A stretch of DNA of 64,000 nt from Halobacillus sp. A5 (GTDB lineage: Bacteria; Bacillota; Bacilli; Bacillales; Halobacillaceae): the NCBI RefSeq assembly GCF_024189315.1, contig NZ_JAIZEO010000002.1:186001-250000 (forward strand), written 5' to 3'. The notes beneath the pieces were generated by a model. That model did no database searches. It saw only the letters and a list, made by a program, of their open reading frames with translations, and was not told the origin of the DNA. Numbering within the stretch: position 1 is the first letter of the stretch; the number at the start of each line of letters is the position of its first letter. This document shows positions 35,710 through 44,604 of the stretch, one piece after another. The translations under genes and the position numbers were made by a program.

Positions 35710-36327
35710 ATGAAGAGAGAAGCCATTGAACACAAAATGAAAAATCATAAGCCTTCCGTAATTGGTCAGAAGCAAATTACAAATTATTCCGTTCTTCTTC
35801 CGCTGATTGAAAAAGAGGGAGAGCTGCATTTAGTGTTTGAAGTGCGGTCTCTTCAGATGAGAAGGCAGCCGGGAGAAATCTGCTTTCCTGGCGGGAAAGT
35901 GGACCGTGAGGATCGTCAGGTGCTTGATGCGGCTGTCCGGGAAGCTAAAGAGGAGCTTGGCATAACGGGGCATGAGATTGAAGAGGTGTATCCGTTTGAT
36001 TATATGGTGTCCCCGTTTGGCATGATCGTTCACACCTATGTAGGCTTTCTTAATTGCCCAGAGGAAAGAATTGTACCGAACCCGGCTGAAGTGGAAGAAG
36101 TGTTTACCGTGCCGCTGTCTTTCTTCCAGGAAAACAAGCCGGAGGTCCATTATGTGAATTTTGACGTGATTCCTGATGATGGGTTTCCTTTTGAGTTGAT
36201 CGCCAATGGGCGTGACTATGAATGGCAGACTCGTAAGATGGAAGAATATTTTTATCAATATGAAGATAAGGTGATTTGGGGGCTGACAGCACGCGTGTTG
36301 TATGCTTTTATTGAATCACTCGAATAA
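35710..36327 (+). CDS. Nudix hydrolase, CoA pyrophosphatase type
   Basis: 205 residues. The Nudix box GGKVDREDRQVLDAAVREAK followed by EELG is intact, and the upstream RSLQMRRQPGEICFPGG matches the extra motif of CoA-cleaving Nudix enzymes (CoA to phosphopantetheine and 3',5'-ADP). A parS-like site follows three bases after its stop. Confidence 0.9.
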   Translation: MKREAIEHKMKNHKPSVIGQKQITNYSVLLPLIEKEGELHLVFEVRSLQMRRQPGEICFPGGKVDREDRQVLDAAVREAKEELGITGHEIEEVYPFDYMVSPFGMIVHTYVGFLNCPEERIVPNPAEVEEVFTVPLSFFQENKPEVHYVNFDVIPDDGFPFELIANGRDYEWQTRKMEEYFYQYEDKVIWGLTARVLYAFIESLE

Positions 36328-36329
36328 AA

Positions 36330-36345
36330 TGTTTCACGTGAAACA
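36330..36345. other. parS site 1 (ParB/Spo0J binding)
   Basis: TGTTTCACGTGAAACA, a perfect 16-bp palindrome identical to the Bacillus parS consensus TGTTNCACGTGAAACA, located in an intergenic gap. Confidence 0.85.
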
Positions 36346-36372
36346 TTGAGTTAAAGTGGAGGAAAACTTGAA

Positions 36373-36684
36373 TTGAAGCTTAAGTTAATTGGTGTTTTAT
36401 TTGTTGTAATTGTTGCCGCTTCTGTTACCAATCCGGACTCTGAAGATTTCAAGGAATGGCTGTTAGATGAAAAAGAGATGAATTGCTTAGACGATCGATG
36501 TACGGATGAGCACGACAGCACACTTGAGCACTTTGCTGCGTTTAGAGATTCTCTTATCATCTCATCTGCGCGGCAAACGGTGTATTATCCAGAAGGAGAG
36601 GAGGAAACCATCCGGGCGGTCGGAGTGTTTTCTCATTTTTTTGAAGTGGAAGAAGAGAACTGGCTGTGGCAGCTGCTGCATTAA
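36373..36684 (+). CDS. DUF4359-like secreted/membrane-anchored small protein
   Basis: 103 residues. A hydrophobic start (LKLIGVLFVVIVAASVTNPD) acts as signal or anchor, followed by an acidic domain with two cysteines (NCLDDRC). The xxxxTNPxxxxF start resembles DUF4359. TTG start behind GGAGG. A terminator follows. Confidence 0.6.
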   Translation: MKLKLIGVLFVVIVAASVTNPDSEDFKEWLLDEKEMNCLDDRCTDEHDSTLEHFAAFRDSLIISSARQTVYYPEGEEETIRAVGVFSHFFEVEEENWLWQLLH

Positions 36685-36685
36685 A

Positions 36686-36718
36686 AAAGTCCAGAGCATA
36701 TGGATGGCTCTGGACTTT
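36686..36718. terminator. Bidirectional terminator
   Basis: Perfect 12-bp stem, AAAGTCCAGAGC paired with GCTCTGGACTTT, between convergent genes. Confidence 0.88.
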
Positions 36719-36723
36719 GATGA

Positions 36724-38667
36724 TTACAGCGCTTCTCTAATCACTTTTTTATAATACAACACAGACAAGAGTCCAAAGATTGAATACAGTGCAGTGTAAA
36801 CGCCCATTACGATCAGCATCGGCGTCCATACTTCCGTGCCGAACAGGAACCATCCGGATTGAACGGCAAAATAGCTGTGAATGAGGCCGATGATGAGCGG
36901 TATGCCAAAGTTAAATACTTGCTTGCTTTGAATTCCTCTGACTAAATCCTTACGCGTATAACCGAGTTTGCGCAAAATCGTATAGCTCGGCTGTTCTTCA
37001 TCTCCTTCATCCATCTGTTTAAAGTAAAGGATACAGCCTGATGTGATCAGGAACGTTAATCCAAGAAATCCAACGATAAACATAATCAGACCCATGTTCT
37101 GTTTCTGAAACTGAGTTGAAGCATACTGCGAAGTGTTGCCGGCTTTCTCACTCACCTCCATACTTTGGAAAATTTCATCAGCTTCCTCTTTAGATGCCCC
37201 TTCTTCAAGGGTTAATCCGATAAATTTACTGGATTGAATCTGCAGATCCGGATCAGCCTGGCTTTCTATCCGTTCAAAGACACTGTCGTCAACGACCGCT
37301 GTTGGTAGGCCGTAAGTGAAAAAGGTGGGCAGTACATCAATTTTTGAAATACCCGTATATTCCTGTTCAATTTCCTCATCGCTGCCGCGAATTTTTATCT
37401 CTCCGGAATCAGCCAGGTTCATTAACTTGTTCATGGCATCATTATAGCCGGCGAACTTCGTTTCATTTTCGCTGACATCTATGTCTTCCACACTCTCATC
37501 ACTGACGATGGCCATTGACGTCCAGCTTCCGTCAAAATTTAAATTCCCCATGTCAGCCCCTACGATGTCCTCAATATAAACCTCTGCTCTTACTAGATCG
37601 GTTGTTTGATCACTATACCCGATCCCTTGCTCGGAAAGGGCATCTCCAAATTCAACTGCATCCTCGGTGCTGACGAAGGTGAAATCATCGGGTGCTTCCC
37701 CCTCGGCCGTTTTTTCAGCAGAGTAGTAGGAAATGTAACTTAAGGACAAGAGTCCAATCGCCAGGGCCGAAACGGTCGTAATAATGGTAAGCAGCAGCGC
37801 GTTTGATTTCATACGGAACATAATAGAAGAGAGCGACAGCACTTCATTAACATTTAAGTAGCCGGCTTTATTTTTTCTAATCATGTTTGAAACAAACCGT
37901 ACTGAACCTTTATAGAAAAAGTACGTTCCGATGATCACAGAAGCAAGAATGAAGATCATCGCCGCAAATAAACTGTTAATTGATATAAAGTCTCCATCGA
38001 AAAGCTTGGAAGAAACGTAATAGCCTGTGCCAATCAAACCGAGCCCGAGTATCCCCATTACAATTTCAATAATCGATATCTTTCTCACACGGCTTTCTGT
38101 CTTTTGTTTCACGTGAAACAATGAAAGAATGGTCTGCCGTTTAATAAATATATAATTCAGCAGCATAATCAACCCATACACTCCGACAAAAACGAGCAGA
38201 GTCTGAACGAGTGCTTCCGAAGAGAAGTTCAGGGAAGCTACACCTTCAACTCCTGTTACTTTGAAAACAATCATCGTCATGAGCTTTGAAATAGAAAACC
38301 CTAAAGCTATTCCAATCACAAGAGAACCAAAGTATAGAATCAAGTTCTCAGCACTTAGAATGTGAAAGATCCGCTGCTTTGTCATCCCAATTAACTGAAG
38401 AAGGCCGATTTCTTTGCTGCGGCGCTTAATGAACAGGTTATTGGCGTAAATTAAAAAGACAGCGACGATCGAGACCAGCAGTATTGACGCAGCGCGCAAT
38501 GCTGCAGCTCCTCGAATTGTGCCGGTGGCTTCATTCATGGAGGGGTCGTACTGGAGCGTCACGAATGAAAAATAGAGGGCGACACTGAATACGAGCGCGA
38601 ACACGTATAAGTAATAATTGGTGAGGTTCTTCTTCATATTACGGAAGATCAGTTGATTAATGGTCAT
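36724..38667 (-). CDS. Bce-type ABC transporter permease (FtsX-like)
   Basis: 647 residues with about ten helices and one large outer domain (about residues 310-520), the architecture of BceB/PsdB/YxdM permeases. These sense antimicrobial peptides such as bacitracin and confer resistance with their ATPase. The start overlaps the ATPase stop by 11 bases. The following kinase and regulator on the same strand complete a Bce module. A parS site lies within this gene at 38105. The ligand cannot be predicted. Confidence 0.9.
   Translation of the reverse strand: MTINQLIFRNMKKNLTNYYLYVFALVFSVALYFSFVTLQYDPSMNEATGTIRGAAALRAASILLVSIVAVFLIYANNLFIKRRSKEIGLLQLIGMTKQRIFHILSAENLILYFGSLVIGIALGFSISKLMTMIVFKVTGVEGVASLNFSSEALVQTLLVFVGVYGLIMLLNYIFIKRQTILSLFHVKQKTESRVRKISIIEIVMGILGLGLIGTGYYVSSKLFDGDFISINSLFAAMIFILASVIIGTYFFYKGSVRFVSNMIRKNKAGYLNVNEVLSLSSIMFRMKSNALLLTIITTVSALAIGLLSLSYISYYSAEKTAEGEAPDDFTFVSTEDAVEFGDALSEQGIGYSDQTTDLVRAEVYIEDIVGADMGNLNFDGSWTSMAIVSDESVEDIDVSENETKFAGYNDAMNKLMNLADSGEIKIRGSDEEIEQEYTGISKIDVLPTFFTYGLPTAVVDDSVFERIESQADPDLQIQSSKFIGLTLEEGASKEEADEIFQSMEVSEKAGNTSQYASTQFQKQNMGLIMFIVGFLGLTFLITSGCILYFKQMDEGDEEQPSYTILRKLGYTRKDLVRGIQSKQVFNFGIPLIIGLIHSYFAVQSGWFLFGTEVWTPMLIVMGVYTALYSIFGLLSVLYYKKVIREAL
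38105..38120. other. parS site 2 (ParB/Spo0J binding)
   Basis: TGTTTCACGTGAAACA again, perfect, inside the Bce-type permease gene and 1.8 kb from site 1. Intragenic parS sites are usual in Bacillus. Confidence 0.85.
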
Positions 38668-39418
38668 ACTGCACCCCGCCTAACACACCCTGTGTCTTCA
38701 TGATGTCTTTGAGGAAGGCCTGGCGTGACTGTCCGCCTTTATTGAGCTGTGTGTAAATGTGTCCGTCTTTAATAAACACGACGCGGCTGCTGTAGCTGGC
38801 TGCGACAGGGTCATGGGATACCATCACAATAGTGGCTTCACGCTTCTCATTTAAGTCACTTAATTTCCCAAGCAGATCGGAAGCTGATTTTGAATCAAGC
38901 GCGCCCGTGGGCTCGTCAGCAAAGATAATGCCTGGCTCGTGGATGAATGCGCGGGCAGCTGACGTCCGCTGCTTCTGTCCGCCCGATATTTCGTGAGGAT
39001 ATTTTTCGGCGATATCCTCAATGCCAAGCTCGACCGCTACAGCGTGAAACTTCACGTTCGCTTCCTTTTTCGACGCCTTCGTTATGGAGAGCGGCAGAAG
39101 GATGTTTTCCTTGACGGTCAGCGTATCGAGCAGATTATACTCCTGAAAAATAAACCCAAGATGATGCTTCCTGAATTCTGCCAGCTGCTTCTCCTTCTGT
39201 CCTGTCAATTCCTTCTCTTCAATCCTGATGGTTCCGTGACTGACGCGGTCAATGGTGGACAGCACATTGAGCAGCGTTGTTTTACCCGATCCGGACGCCC
39301 CCATAATCGTGACGAATTCACCTTTTTCAATCGAAATATCTATTCCCTTCAACACTTCCTGCTTCATAAATTTATTTCCATAGCTTTTATGAATTTTTTT
39401 AGCTTCTAAAATATTCAT
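38657..39418 (-). CDS. Bce-type ABC transporter ATP-binding protein
   Basis: 253 residues. Walker [10 protein letters not shown] (about 39-47), Q-loop FQEYNLL, signature ISGGQKQR, Walker [14 protein letters not shown]-loop MVSHD. A typical BceA/PsdA-like MacB-group ATPase paired with the overlapping permease gene. Confidence 0.93.
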   Translation of the reverse strand: MNILEAKKIHKSYGNKFMKQEVLKGIDISIEKGEFVTIMGASGSGKTTLLNVLSTIDRVSHGTIRIEEKELTGQKEKQLAEFRKHHLGFIFQEYNLLDTLTVKENILLPLSITKASKKEANVKFHAVAVELGIEDIAEKYPHEISGGQKQRTSAARAFIHEPGIIFADEPTGALDSKSASDLLGKLSDLNEKREATIVMVSHDPVAASYSSRVVFIKDGHIYTQLNKGGQSRQAFLKDIMKTQGVLGGVQYDH

Positions 39419-39520
39419 TCTCCTACCCCCGTTGTTTCAATGATAATTCCATTGTATAAGCTCCTGCCGCGGAAGTCCTTTCATGCATCGAACAAAAAAG
39501 AAAAGCGAGTGACACTTTTG

Positions 39521-40528
39521 TCACACGCCTTGAATCTTGTTGAAGTCGTTGGTTTTTGGGAAGGTGAGGGTGAAGGTTGAGCCGTGTCCCGGCTTCGACT
39601 GGACGTCCAGACTGATCTTCAAGGGGGACGCGGCTTTCTTCGCTAAGTATAATCCCATGCCTGTTGCGGCATTGTCCTGATGCTGGCTTGTAGACGTGAA
39701 CCCTTTATCGAAGATGCGCGGCTGATCGCGGGTGTCGATGCCGCGCCCGCTGTCTGTTACGCTCAGCGTCGTCTGTTCATTTTGCCGGCAGCCTGCGATC
39801 GTAATTTCTGAGCCCTTGCTGCTGTATTTCACTGCATTTGTAAGCAGTTGGCGCAGAATAAAACTGAGCCATTTAGCATCACTAAGAACAGTCGGGACGT
39901 CCAGATCCACGTCAAAACCGACGCCTTTTTCCATACACCACGTGCGTAATGTGTTGATTTCATGGAAGAGCAGCGGTTCAAGCTCTACCTTTTCTACATA
40001 TAAATCATTCTCAATAAAAGGGATCCGTTTCTCGTGCAGCTGCTGGTCCAGCAGCAGGTGAACTCTCAGCCACTCATGGGTCAGCTGTGCTTTCAGCTTC
40101 TGATCCTCCATGCGGTCAATAATTAAATGCATGGCAGTAAGCGGGGTTTTGACTTCATGGATCCAGGCCAGGAGCTCGTCTTTTTCCTGCTCGAGCCGAC
40201 CTGTGTGGGTAGCGGCTTCCTGCTTCAGCTGCTGAATCGGCTCGATAATATTTTGTTCAACTATGGTTTCAAACGGCCGCTCCGGATCAGGTACACTCGT
40301 TACGTCGAGGTCATGGCTGCGTTCCTTAAGCTCCTTGAAAAACTTCGTCTCCCGATGGAAGCGGAACGCGAGAAATACGAGAAAGATGACGGATGACAGG
40401 AAAACGTAATATAAAATCGACGTAATGGGCATCGACGCATCCAGGTAAGCGATGAAGAGGACAAGCAGCTGCAGCAGGAGAAACAGGAGGATCCAGCTGC
40501 GCCGTTCTTTTAAAAATGTGCCAATCAT
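39521..40528 (-). CDS. Bce-type intramembrane-sensing histidine kinase
   Basis: 335 residues: two helices with almost no outer loop (about 13-31 and 37-56), then the H-box WIHEVKTPLTAMH and the ATPase domain (N-box RQLLTNAVKYSSKG, G boxes DSGRGID and TGMGLYLAKK). Kinases of this design rely on the transporter for sensing. The start overlaps the stop of the regulator gene by 4 bases (ATGA type). Confidence 0.92.
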   Translation of the reverse strand: MIGTFLKERRSWILLFLLLQLLVLFIAYLDASMPITSILYYVFLSSVIFLVFLAFRFHRETKFFKELKERSHDLDVTSVPDPERPFETIVEQNIIEPIQQLKQEAATHTGRLEQEKDELLAWIHEVKTPLTAMHLIIDRMEDQKLKAQLTHEWLRVHLLLDQQLHEKRIPFIENDLYVEKVELEPLLFHEINTLRTWCMEKGVGFDVDLDVPTVLSDAKWLSFILRQLLTNAVKYSSKGSEITIAGCRQNEQTTLSVTDSGRGIDTRDQPRIFDKGFTSTSQHQDNAATGMGLYLAKKAASPLKISLDVQSKPGHGSTFTLTFPKTNDFNKIQGV

Positions 40529-41214
40529 CCGCTCACCTGATCAATGGCTGTGTAGCCCTGGCCTACCTTCGTTTCAATCGCGTCTCCCATCTTAAGGTCG
40601 GCCAGTTTTTTCCGCAGGCGGTTGACGTTGACCGTCAACGTATTATCGCTGACGAACCGTTGATCATCCCAGAGCCGGTGGATTAAATCCTCGCGGCTGA
40701 CGATCTGATTTTTCCGGTCAAGCAGCAGGCGCAGAATGAACAGCTCATTCTTCGTCAGCTCAATCGTGCCATGATCGTTCGTCACCCGGCTGCGTTCAAA
40801 ATCGATCGTCGCTCCAAGCCACGTTCGAAGCTCCGGTGCTTCGGCACTATAGTTATAGACGCGGCGCAGAATGGCCTGGATTTTCGCAATTAACACGTCA
40901 AAGTGAAACGGCTTTTGAATGAAATCGTCTGCCCCGAGGTTCATCGACATAACCATGTCCGTCGGATGGTCCCGTGAAGACAGGAAAATGATCGGTACAT
41001 TCGAGTGCTCGCGGATCATCCGGCACCAGTGAAATCCATCGAACTTCGGCAGCTGAATGTCAATAATGACGAGATCCGGCTGCGCCCTCGTGAACGTCTC
41101 CATCACGCGCTGGAAGTCTGTAACTCCGTATACGTCATACTCCCACTGTGCCAGACGGTCACGGATTTCATGAAAAAGAGAAGTGTCATCTTCAATTAGT
41201 AATACTTTAAACAA
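40525..41214 (-). CDS. Bce-type OmpR-family response regulator
   Basis: About 230 residues: receiver with acidic pair EDD at 8-10, phospho-aspartate about residue 52 (LVIIDIQLP), lysine in FIQKPFH, and a C-terminal winged helix (VSREDLIHRLWDD, NTLTVNVNRLRKKL). The frame stays open to 41415, but the receiver begins at the TTG at 41214 behind GGTGAG (a GTG at 41223 is an alternative). It should activate the ABC genes after peptide sensing. Confidence 0.9.
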   Translation of the reverse strand: MFKVLLIEDDTSLFHEIRDRLAQWEYDVYGVTDFQRVMETFTRAQPDLVIIDIQLPKFDGFHWCRMIREHSNVPIIFLSSRDHPTDMVMSMNLGADDFIQKPFHFDVLIAKIQAILRRVYNYSAEAPELRTWLGATIDFERSRVTNDHGTIELTKNELFILRLLLDRKNQIVSREDLIHRLWDDQRFVSDNTLTVNVNRLRKKLADLKMGDAIETKVGQGYTAIDQVSG

Positions 41215-41328
41215 CGAACTCACCACGCTTTCTATGGAAATTATAGCAAATTTTAAGTCTGGATGTGGGGTTGATTTAGCTGCGGTTATTTGGATAGGCC
41301 TGCGCAGCCTATTGGGACTGGAAAATAT

Positions 41329-41357
41329 TTGACGTCCGCGCCCCGTGCTCTTACAAT
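41329..41357 (+). promoter_or_regulatory. SigA-type promoter of the alcohol dehydrogenase gene, with cre-like element
   Basis: TTGACG at 41329, 17-base spacer, TACAAT at 41352. Five bases later AGCAAGCGCTATCA (41362-41375) matches the relaxed cre pattern except for its first base, so CcpA control is possible. Confidence 0.65.
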
Positions 41358-41396
41358 CAAGAGCAAGCGCTATCAATCTACTAGGAGGCTGCCAAT

Positions 41397-42572
41397 ATGA
41401 ATGCTTTCGTTTCACCCAAGCACGTTTATTACGGAGAAGGTTCGCTCAGTAAGCTGCCCGGTATCATTCAAAGTCTCAACGTTCAGACCGTTCTGCTGAT
41501 TACGGATCCGACGCTCAAGGAGCTCGGTGTGATCGATCCGGTTTTAGACCTTTTACATAAGGAAAACATTGAGCTTGAGGTGTTGGCGGACGTAGTGCCT
41601 GAACTGCCGGTCGATTCAGTGAACGAGATGGTTGAGAAAGCGAGGGAAAAGAACCCCGACTTTGTTATCGGTATCGGCGGGGGAAGTGCGATGGACCTTG
41701 CCAAGGCTGTGGCCGTGCTGGATGAGAACCCGGGTCATGTGGAGGATTATTTGAATTTAACCGGGACACGGCAGCTTAAAACGAAAGGTGTGCCGAAGCT
41801 ATTAATCCCGACGACGGCGGGGACGGGAGCGGAAGTGACGGACATTGCGGTCTTTTCTTTACAGGACACGAAGGATGTTATGACGCATGAGTATCTGCTG
41901 GCTGATTATGCCATCGTGGATCCCGTTTTGACATATTCGCTCCCTGAAAAGGTTACGGCTGCCAGCGGAGTTGATGCATTAACCCATGCGATTGAGGCTT
42001 ATACTTCCATTGAAGCGACTCCGTTGACGGATTCTCTTGCTTTAGAAGCAATTGCGAAGATCAGCGCGAACCTGCGCAAAGCAGTCTGGAACGGAAAGGA
42101 TAAGCAGGCACGTGAACAAATGGCGCTCGGCAGCATGATCGCAGGCATGAGTTTTTACAATGCCGGGGTGACTGGGGTGCATGCTCTCGCTTATCCGCTT
42201 GGCGGATTATTTAAAATCCCGCACGGTGAAGCGAATGCGGTGCTGCTGCCTTATGTATATGATTACATCTGGCCTTCATGTCTTGATAAACTCGCGGATG
42301 TGGCAGCAGCGATGAAGCTGCCTGCTGAAGGAAAAGATCAGCGCACGATTGCGCGGGATGTTGTGCAGGCTCTTTATCATTTAGTGGAGGATGTCGGCCT
42401 TCCGACGAGAACGGTGAACTACAATATTCAGGTGGGGGATAACGAGGCGTTAACCCGAAACGGTGCTAAGCAGACGCGGTTGCTTAACCGGAGTCCTATG
42501 AGGCTTGATGAGAAGGCGATCCAGCATATTTACAACAACGCCTGGCAGGGCAGCCTGACCAGCATTCAATAA
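41397..42572 (+). CDS. Iron-containing alcohol dehydrogenase
   Basis: 391 residues of the group III alcohol dehydrogenase family. NAD-binding GGGSAMDLAKAVA, the GTGAEVT segment and metal ligands in HAIEAYTS, VHALAYPLGG and IPHGEANAVLLP are all present. It reduces aldehydes or oxidises alcohols; substrate unknown. The ATG follows GGAGG. It is followed 12 bases later by a thioesterase gene, so the pair probably works on the same carbon route. Confidence 0.92.
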   Translation: MNAFVSPKHVYYGEGSLSKLPGIIQSLNVQTVLLITDPTLKELGVIDPVLDLLHKENIELEVLADVVPELPVDSVNEMVEKAREKNPDFVIGIGGGSAMDLAKAVAVLDENPGHVEDYLNLTGTRQLKTKGVPKLLIPTTAGTGAEVTDIAVFSLQDTKDVMTHEYLLADYAIVDPVLTYSLPEKVTAASGVDALTHAIEAYTSIEATPLTDSLALEAIAKISANLRKAVWNGKDKQAREQMALGSMIAGMSFYNAGVTGVHALAYPLGGLFKIPHGEANAVLLPYVYDYIWPSCLDKLADVAAAMKLPAEGKDQRTIARDVVQALYHLVEDVGLPTRTVNYNIQVGDNEALTRNGAKQTRLLNRSPMRLDEKAIQHIYNNAWQGSLTSIQ

Positions 42573-42584
42573 AGGAATGGTTCT

Positions 42585-42998
42585 ATGTATCAAACAACGA
42601 TCGAACCGCGCGTCTCAGAAACTGATGGCGTTGGGCACATTAACAATACGGTCGTTCCTGTATGGCTTGAGGCGGGGCGTAACCCCATCTTTAAGCTGTT
42701 TACGCCGGACGACAATTTCTCCAACTGGAAAATGATCATTATAAATATGAATATTGATTTTAAAAGCCAAATTTATTTCGGCCGGGATGTGGAGATTCTA
42801 ACGTGGGTTGAGAAGCTCGGCAACACGAGCCTCACCCTGTATGAAGAAATTTGGCAAAGCGATACGCTGTGTGCGGCAGGGTACACGACGTATGTGAATT
42901 TCAACGTGGAAAAGCAGGCAGCTGAACGGATTCCAGACGATATACGAAGCGATTTAGAAGAGCATCTTAGAGACGTATCGCAGGGCGATACGCCTTAA
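42585..42998 (+). CDS. Hotdog-fold acyl-CoA thioesterase (4HBT family)
   Basis: 137 residues. RVSETDGVGHINNTVVPVWLE is the 4-hydroxybenzoyl-CoA thioesterase signature with Asp and His/Asn, followed by NMNIDFKSQIYFGRDVEI strands. It hydrolyses an acyl-CoA. It is in an operon with the alcohol dehydrogenase. Confidence 0.85.
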   Translation: MYQTTIEPRVSETDGVGHINNTVVPVWLEAGRNPIFKLFTPDDNFSNWKMIIINMNIDFKSQIYFGRDVEILTWVEKLGNTSLTLYEEIWQSDTLCAAGYTTYVNFNVEKQAAERIPDDIRSDLEEHLRDVSQGDTP

Positions 42999-43011
42999 TC
43001 CTAGAAGAAGG

Positions 43012-43091
43012 TTATCAACGGATTTTTAGTTTTATCAGCGATTTTTGTGAATTATCCGCGAAAAAAAGAATATATCAGCAAAAACCCGCGA
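43012..43091. repeat. Four tandem 20-bp degenerate repeats
   Basis: Units start TTATCAACG (43012), TTATCAGCG (43032), TTATCCGCG (43052) and ATATCAGCA (43072), spaced exactly 20 bases. It lies between the thioesterase stop and the terminator. Confidence 0.7.
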
Positions 43092-43106
43092 TTTGCATTC
43101 CATGAA

Positions 43107-43139
43107 AAAACTCCGGCCGCTCCATCCAGCCGGAGTTTT
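43107..43139. terminator. Bidirectional terminator
   Basis: Perfect 11-bp stem, AAAACTCCGGC paired with GCCGGAGTTTT, with T-tract, between convergent genes. Confidence 0.88.
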
Positions 43140-43146
43140 TTCTAGG

Positions 43147-44418
43147 TTAATAATTTACGGCATCTGTCTCTTCTTTGCGTTCATAAGCTTTTTCAATCCG
43201 CTTAATATCAAGCTTCATGAGGATCGAGACAATCAGGGAGAGGGTAATCAGCCCGAGAAATACGTAAAACACGGCGGTATACCCATCGGTGCGGTCGCGG
43301 ATTTGCGAGACGAGCATCGGACCGAAGACGCCTCCTAACGACCACGTCGTTAACAGGTAGCCGTGAATGGAACCGAGCTGCTTCGTTCCGAACAGGTCTC
43401 CGATAAAGGCAGGCAGGTTCGAGAATCCTCCGCCGTAACAGCTGACAACAAGCAGGATCAGCAACTGAAAGATGATCGCGTTCGTCGTAATTGGCAGGGT
43501 GAAGAAGGCGACGGTTTGAATAATGAAAAAGATCAAGAACACGTTCGGACGGCCGATATAGTCAGAAGCGGCAGCCCAGCCGATTCGTCCGCCTCCGTTA
43601 AAGATCCCCATGATCCCGACCATCGTTGCGGCTGCTGCGGCTGAGAGCCCAACGACTTCCTGCGCCATAGGTGAGGCAACGGAAATCATCATAATTCCGG
43701 CGGTCGTGTTAATGAGCATCATAATCCAGAGCAGCCAGAAGCGGCGGGTTTTTACCGCCTCTTTAGACGTAAGTTCCTGTAAATCTTTTTTGAATACTTT
43801 TTTTCCAGAGGCCATATCCTTCTTCATTCCTGAAGGCATCCAACCTTCCGGGGGCGGTGCGATGTAAGATGCGCCTAACATAATAAATATGAAATAAGTC
43901 GTTCCGAGTATAAAAAAGGTGTTGGCAATGCCGACTGCCTCCATGAGGTTTGCGGCTAATGGAGCGGTGATGAGGGAGCCTGTTCCGAAGCCGAGAACGG
44001 CTAGTCCGGTTGCTAAGCCCCGTCGGTCAGGGAACCATTTTACAAGGGTGGAGACCGGTGATATATAGCCGATTCCAAGCCCCAGCCCGCTTGCGAGTCC
44101 GTACGTTAACAGGAAAAGGACGAGGGAATCAACGACAATGGCCAGTCCGGCGCCTGCCTGGCCGAGTCCGAACAACACGGCTGAGACCATGGCTGACTTG
44201 CTTGGTCCGCTTTTTTCAACGAATTTTCCAAATAAGGCCGCTGAGGAACCGGCCAGCGCCATCATAATGGTAAAGGCGATCGTTACTTCGGTTGGGGTCC
44301 ATCCCATCTGTTCACTGACGGGAGTGGTGTAGACGCTGTATGCATAAGCGCCCCCAATGGATAGGTGAATGGCAATGGCTGATAAAGCAATCAACCATCT
44401 GTTCTTTACTGCGTTCAT
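43147..44418 (-). CDS. OFA-family MFS transporter (oxalate/formate antiporter-like)
   Basis: 423 residues with 12 helices. The start WLIALSAIAIHLSIGGAYAY followed by SVYTTPVSEQMGW is the OFA signature. It probably exchanges small carboxylates; the substrate is unknown. The ATG at 44418 is preceded by GAGGAGG; the longer frame to 44469 has none. A cre site sits just upstream. Confidence 0.88.
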   Translation of the reverse strand: MNAVKNRWLIALSAIAIHLSIGGAYAYSVYTTPVSEQMGWTPTEVTIAFTIMMALAGSSAALFGKFVEKSGPSKSAMVSAVLFGLGQAGAGLAIVVDSLVLFLLTYGLASGLGLGIGYISPVSTLVKWFPDRRGLATGLAVLGFGTGSLITAPLAANLMEAVGIANTFFILGTTYFIFIMLGASYIAPPPEGWMPSGMKKDMASGKKVFKKDLQELTSKEAVKTRRFWLLWIMMLINTTAGIMMISVASPMAQEVVGLSAAAAATMVGIMGIFNGGGRIGWAAASDYIGRPNVFLIFFIIQTVAFFTLPITTNAIIFQLLILLVVSCYGGGFSNLPAFIGDLFGTKQLGSIHGYLLTTWSLGGVFGPMLVSQIRDRTDGYTAVFYVFLGLITLSLIVSILMKLDIKRIEKAYERKEETDAVNY

Positions 44419-44443
44419 GAATATCCTCCTCTGTTTCCTATAG

Positions 44444-44457
44444 TGTAAGCGCATACA
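44444..44457 (-). promoter_or_regulatory. cre-like site before the OFA transporter
   Basis: TGTAAGCGCATACA matches the relaxed consensus TGNAANCGNWWNCA fully. It lies 26 bases upstream of the start codon. Confidence 0.6.
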
Positions 44458-44604
44458 GAAAGGATACATGGTAACACTGGTAAAATCAAACTTTTTAGAA
44501 TTATTTAAACTCTCTGTAAACTAATGAAATAGTGGTGAAATTCTGAGCGTGGACGTATAATTGAAAATGAATTTCAATTGTAATTATGAAGAGGGGTTTC
44601 ATGC

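Noticed and set aside
40904-40929. TGAAAC-N16-CGTC inside the response regulator gene
   Set aside because: CGTC differs from the other promoters, the site is antisense within a gene, and no gene lies downstream on that strand.
43363-44332. Several long frames opposite the OFA transporter gene
   Set aside because: They are antisense shadows of a clear transporter gene, with low-complexity Arg/Pro-rich or Asp-rich translations.
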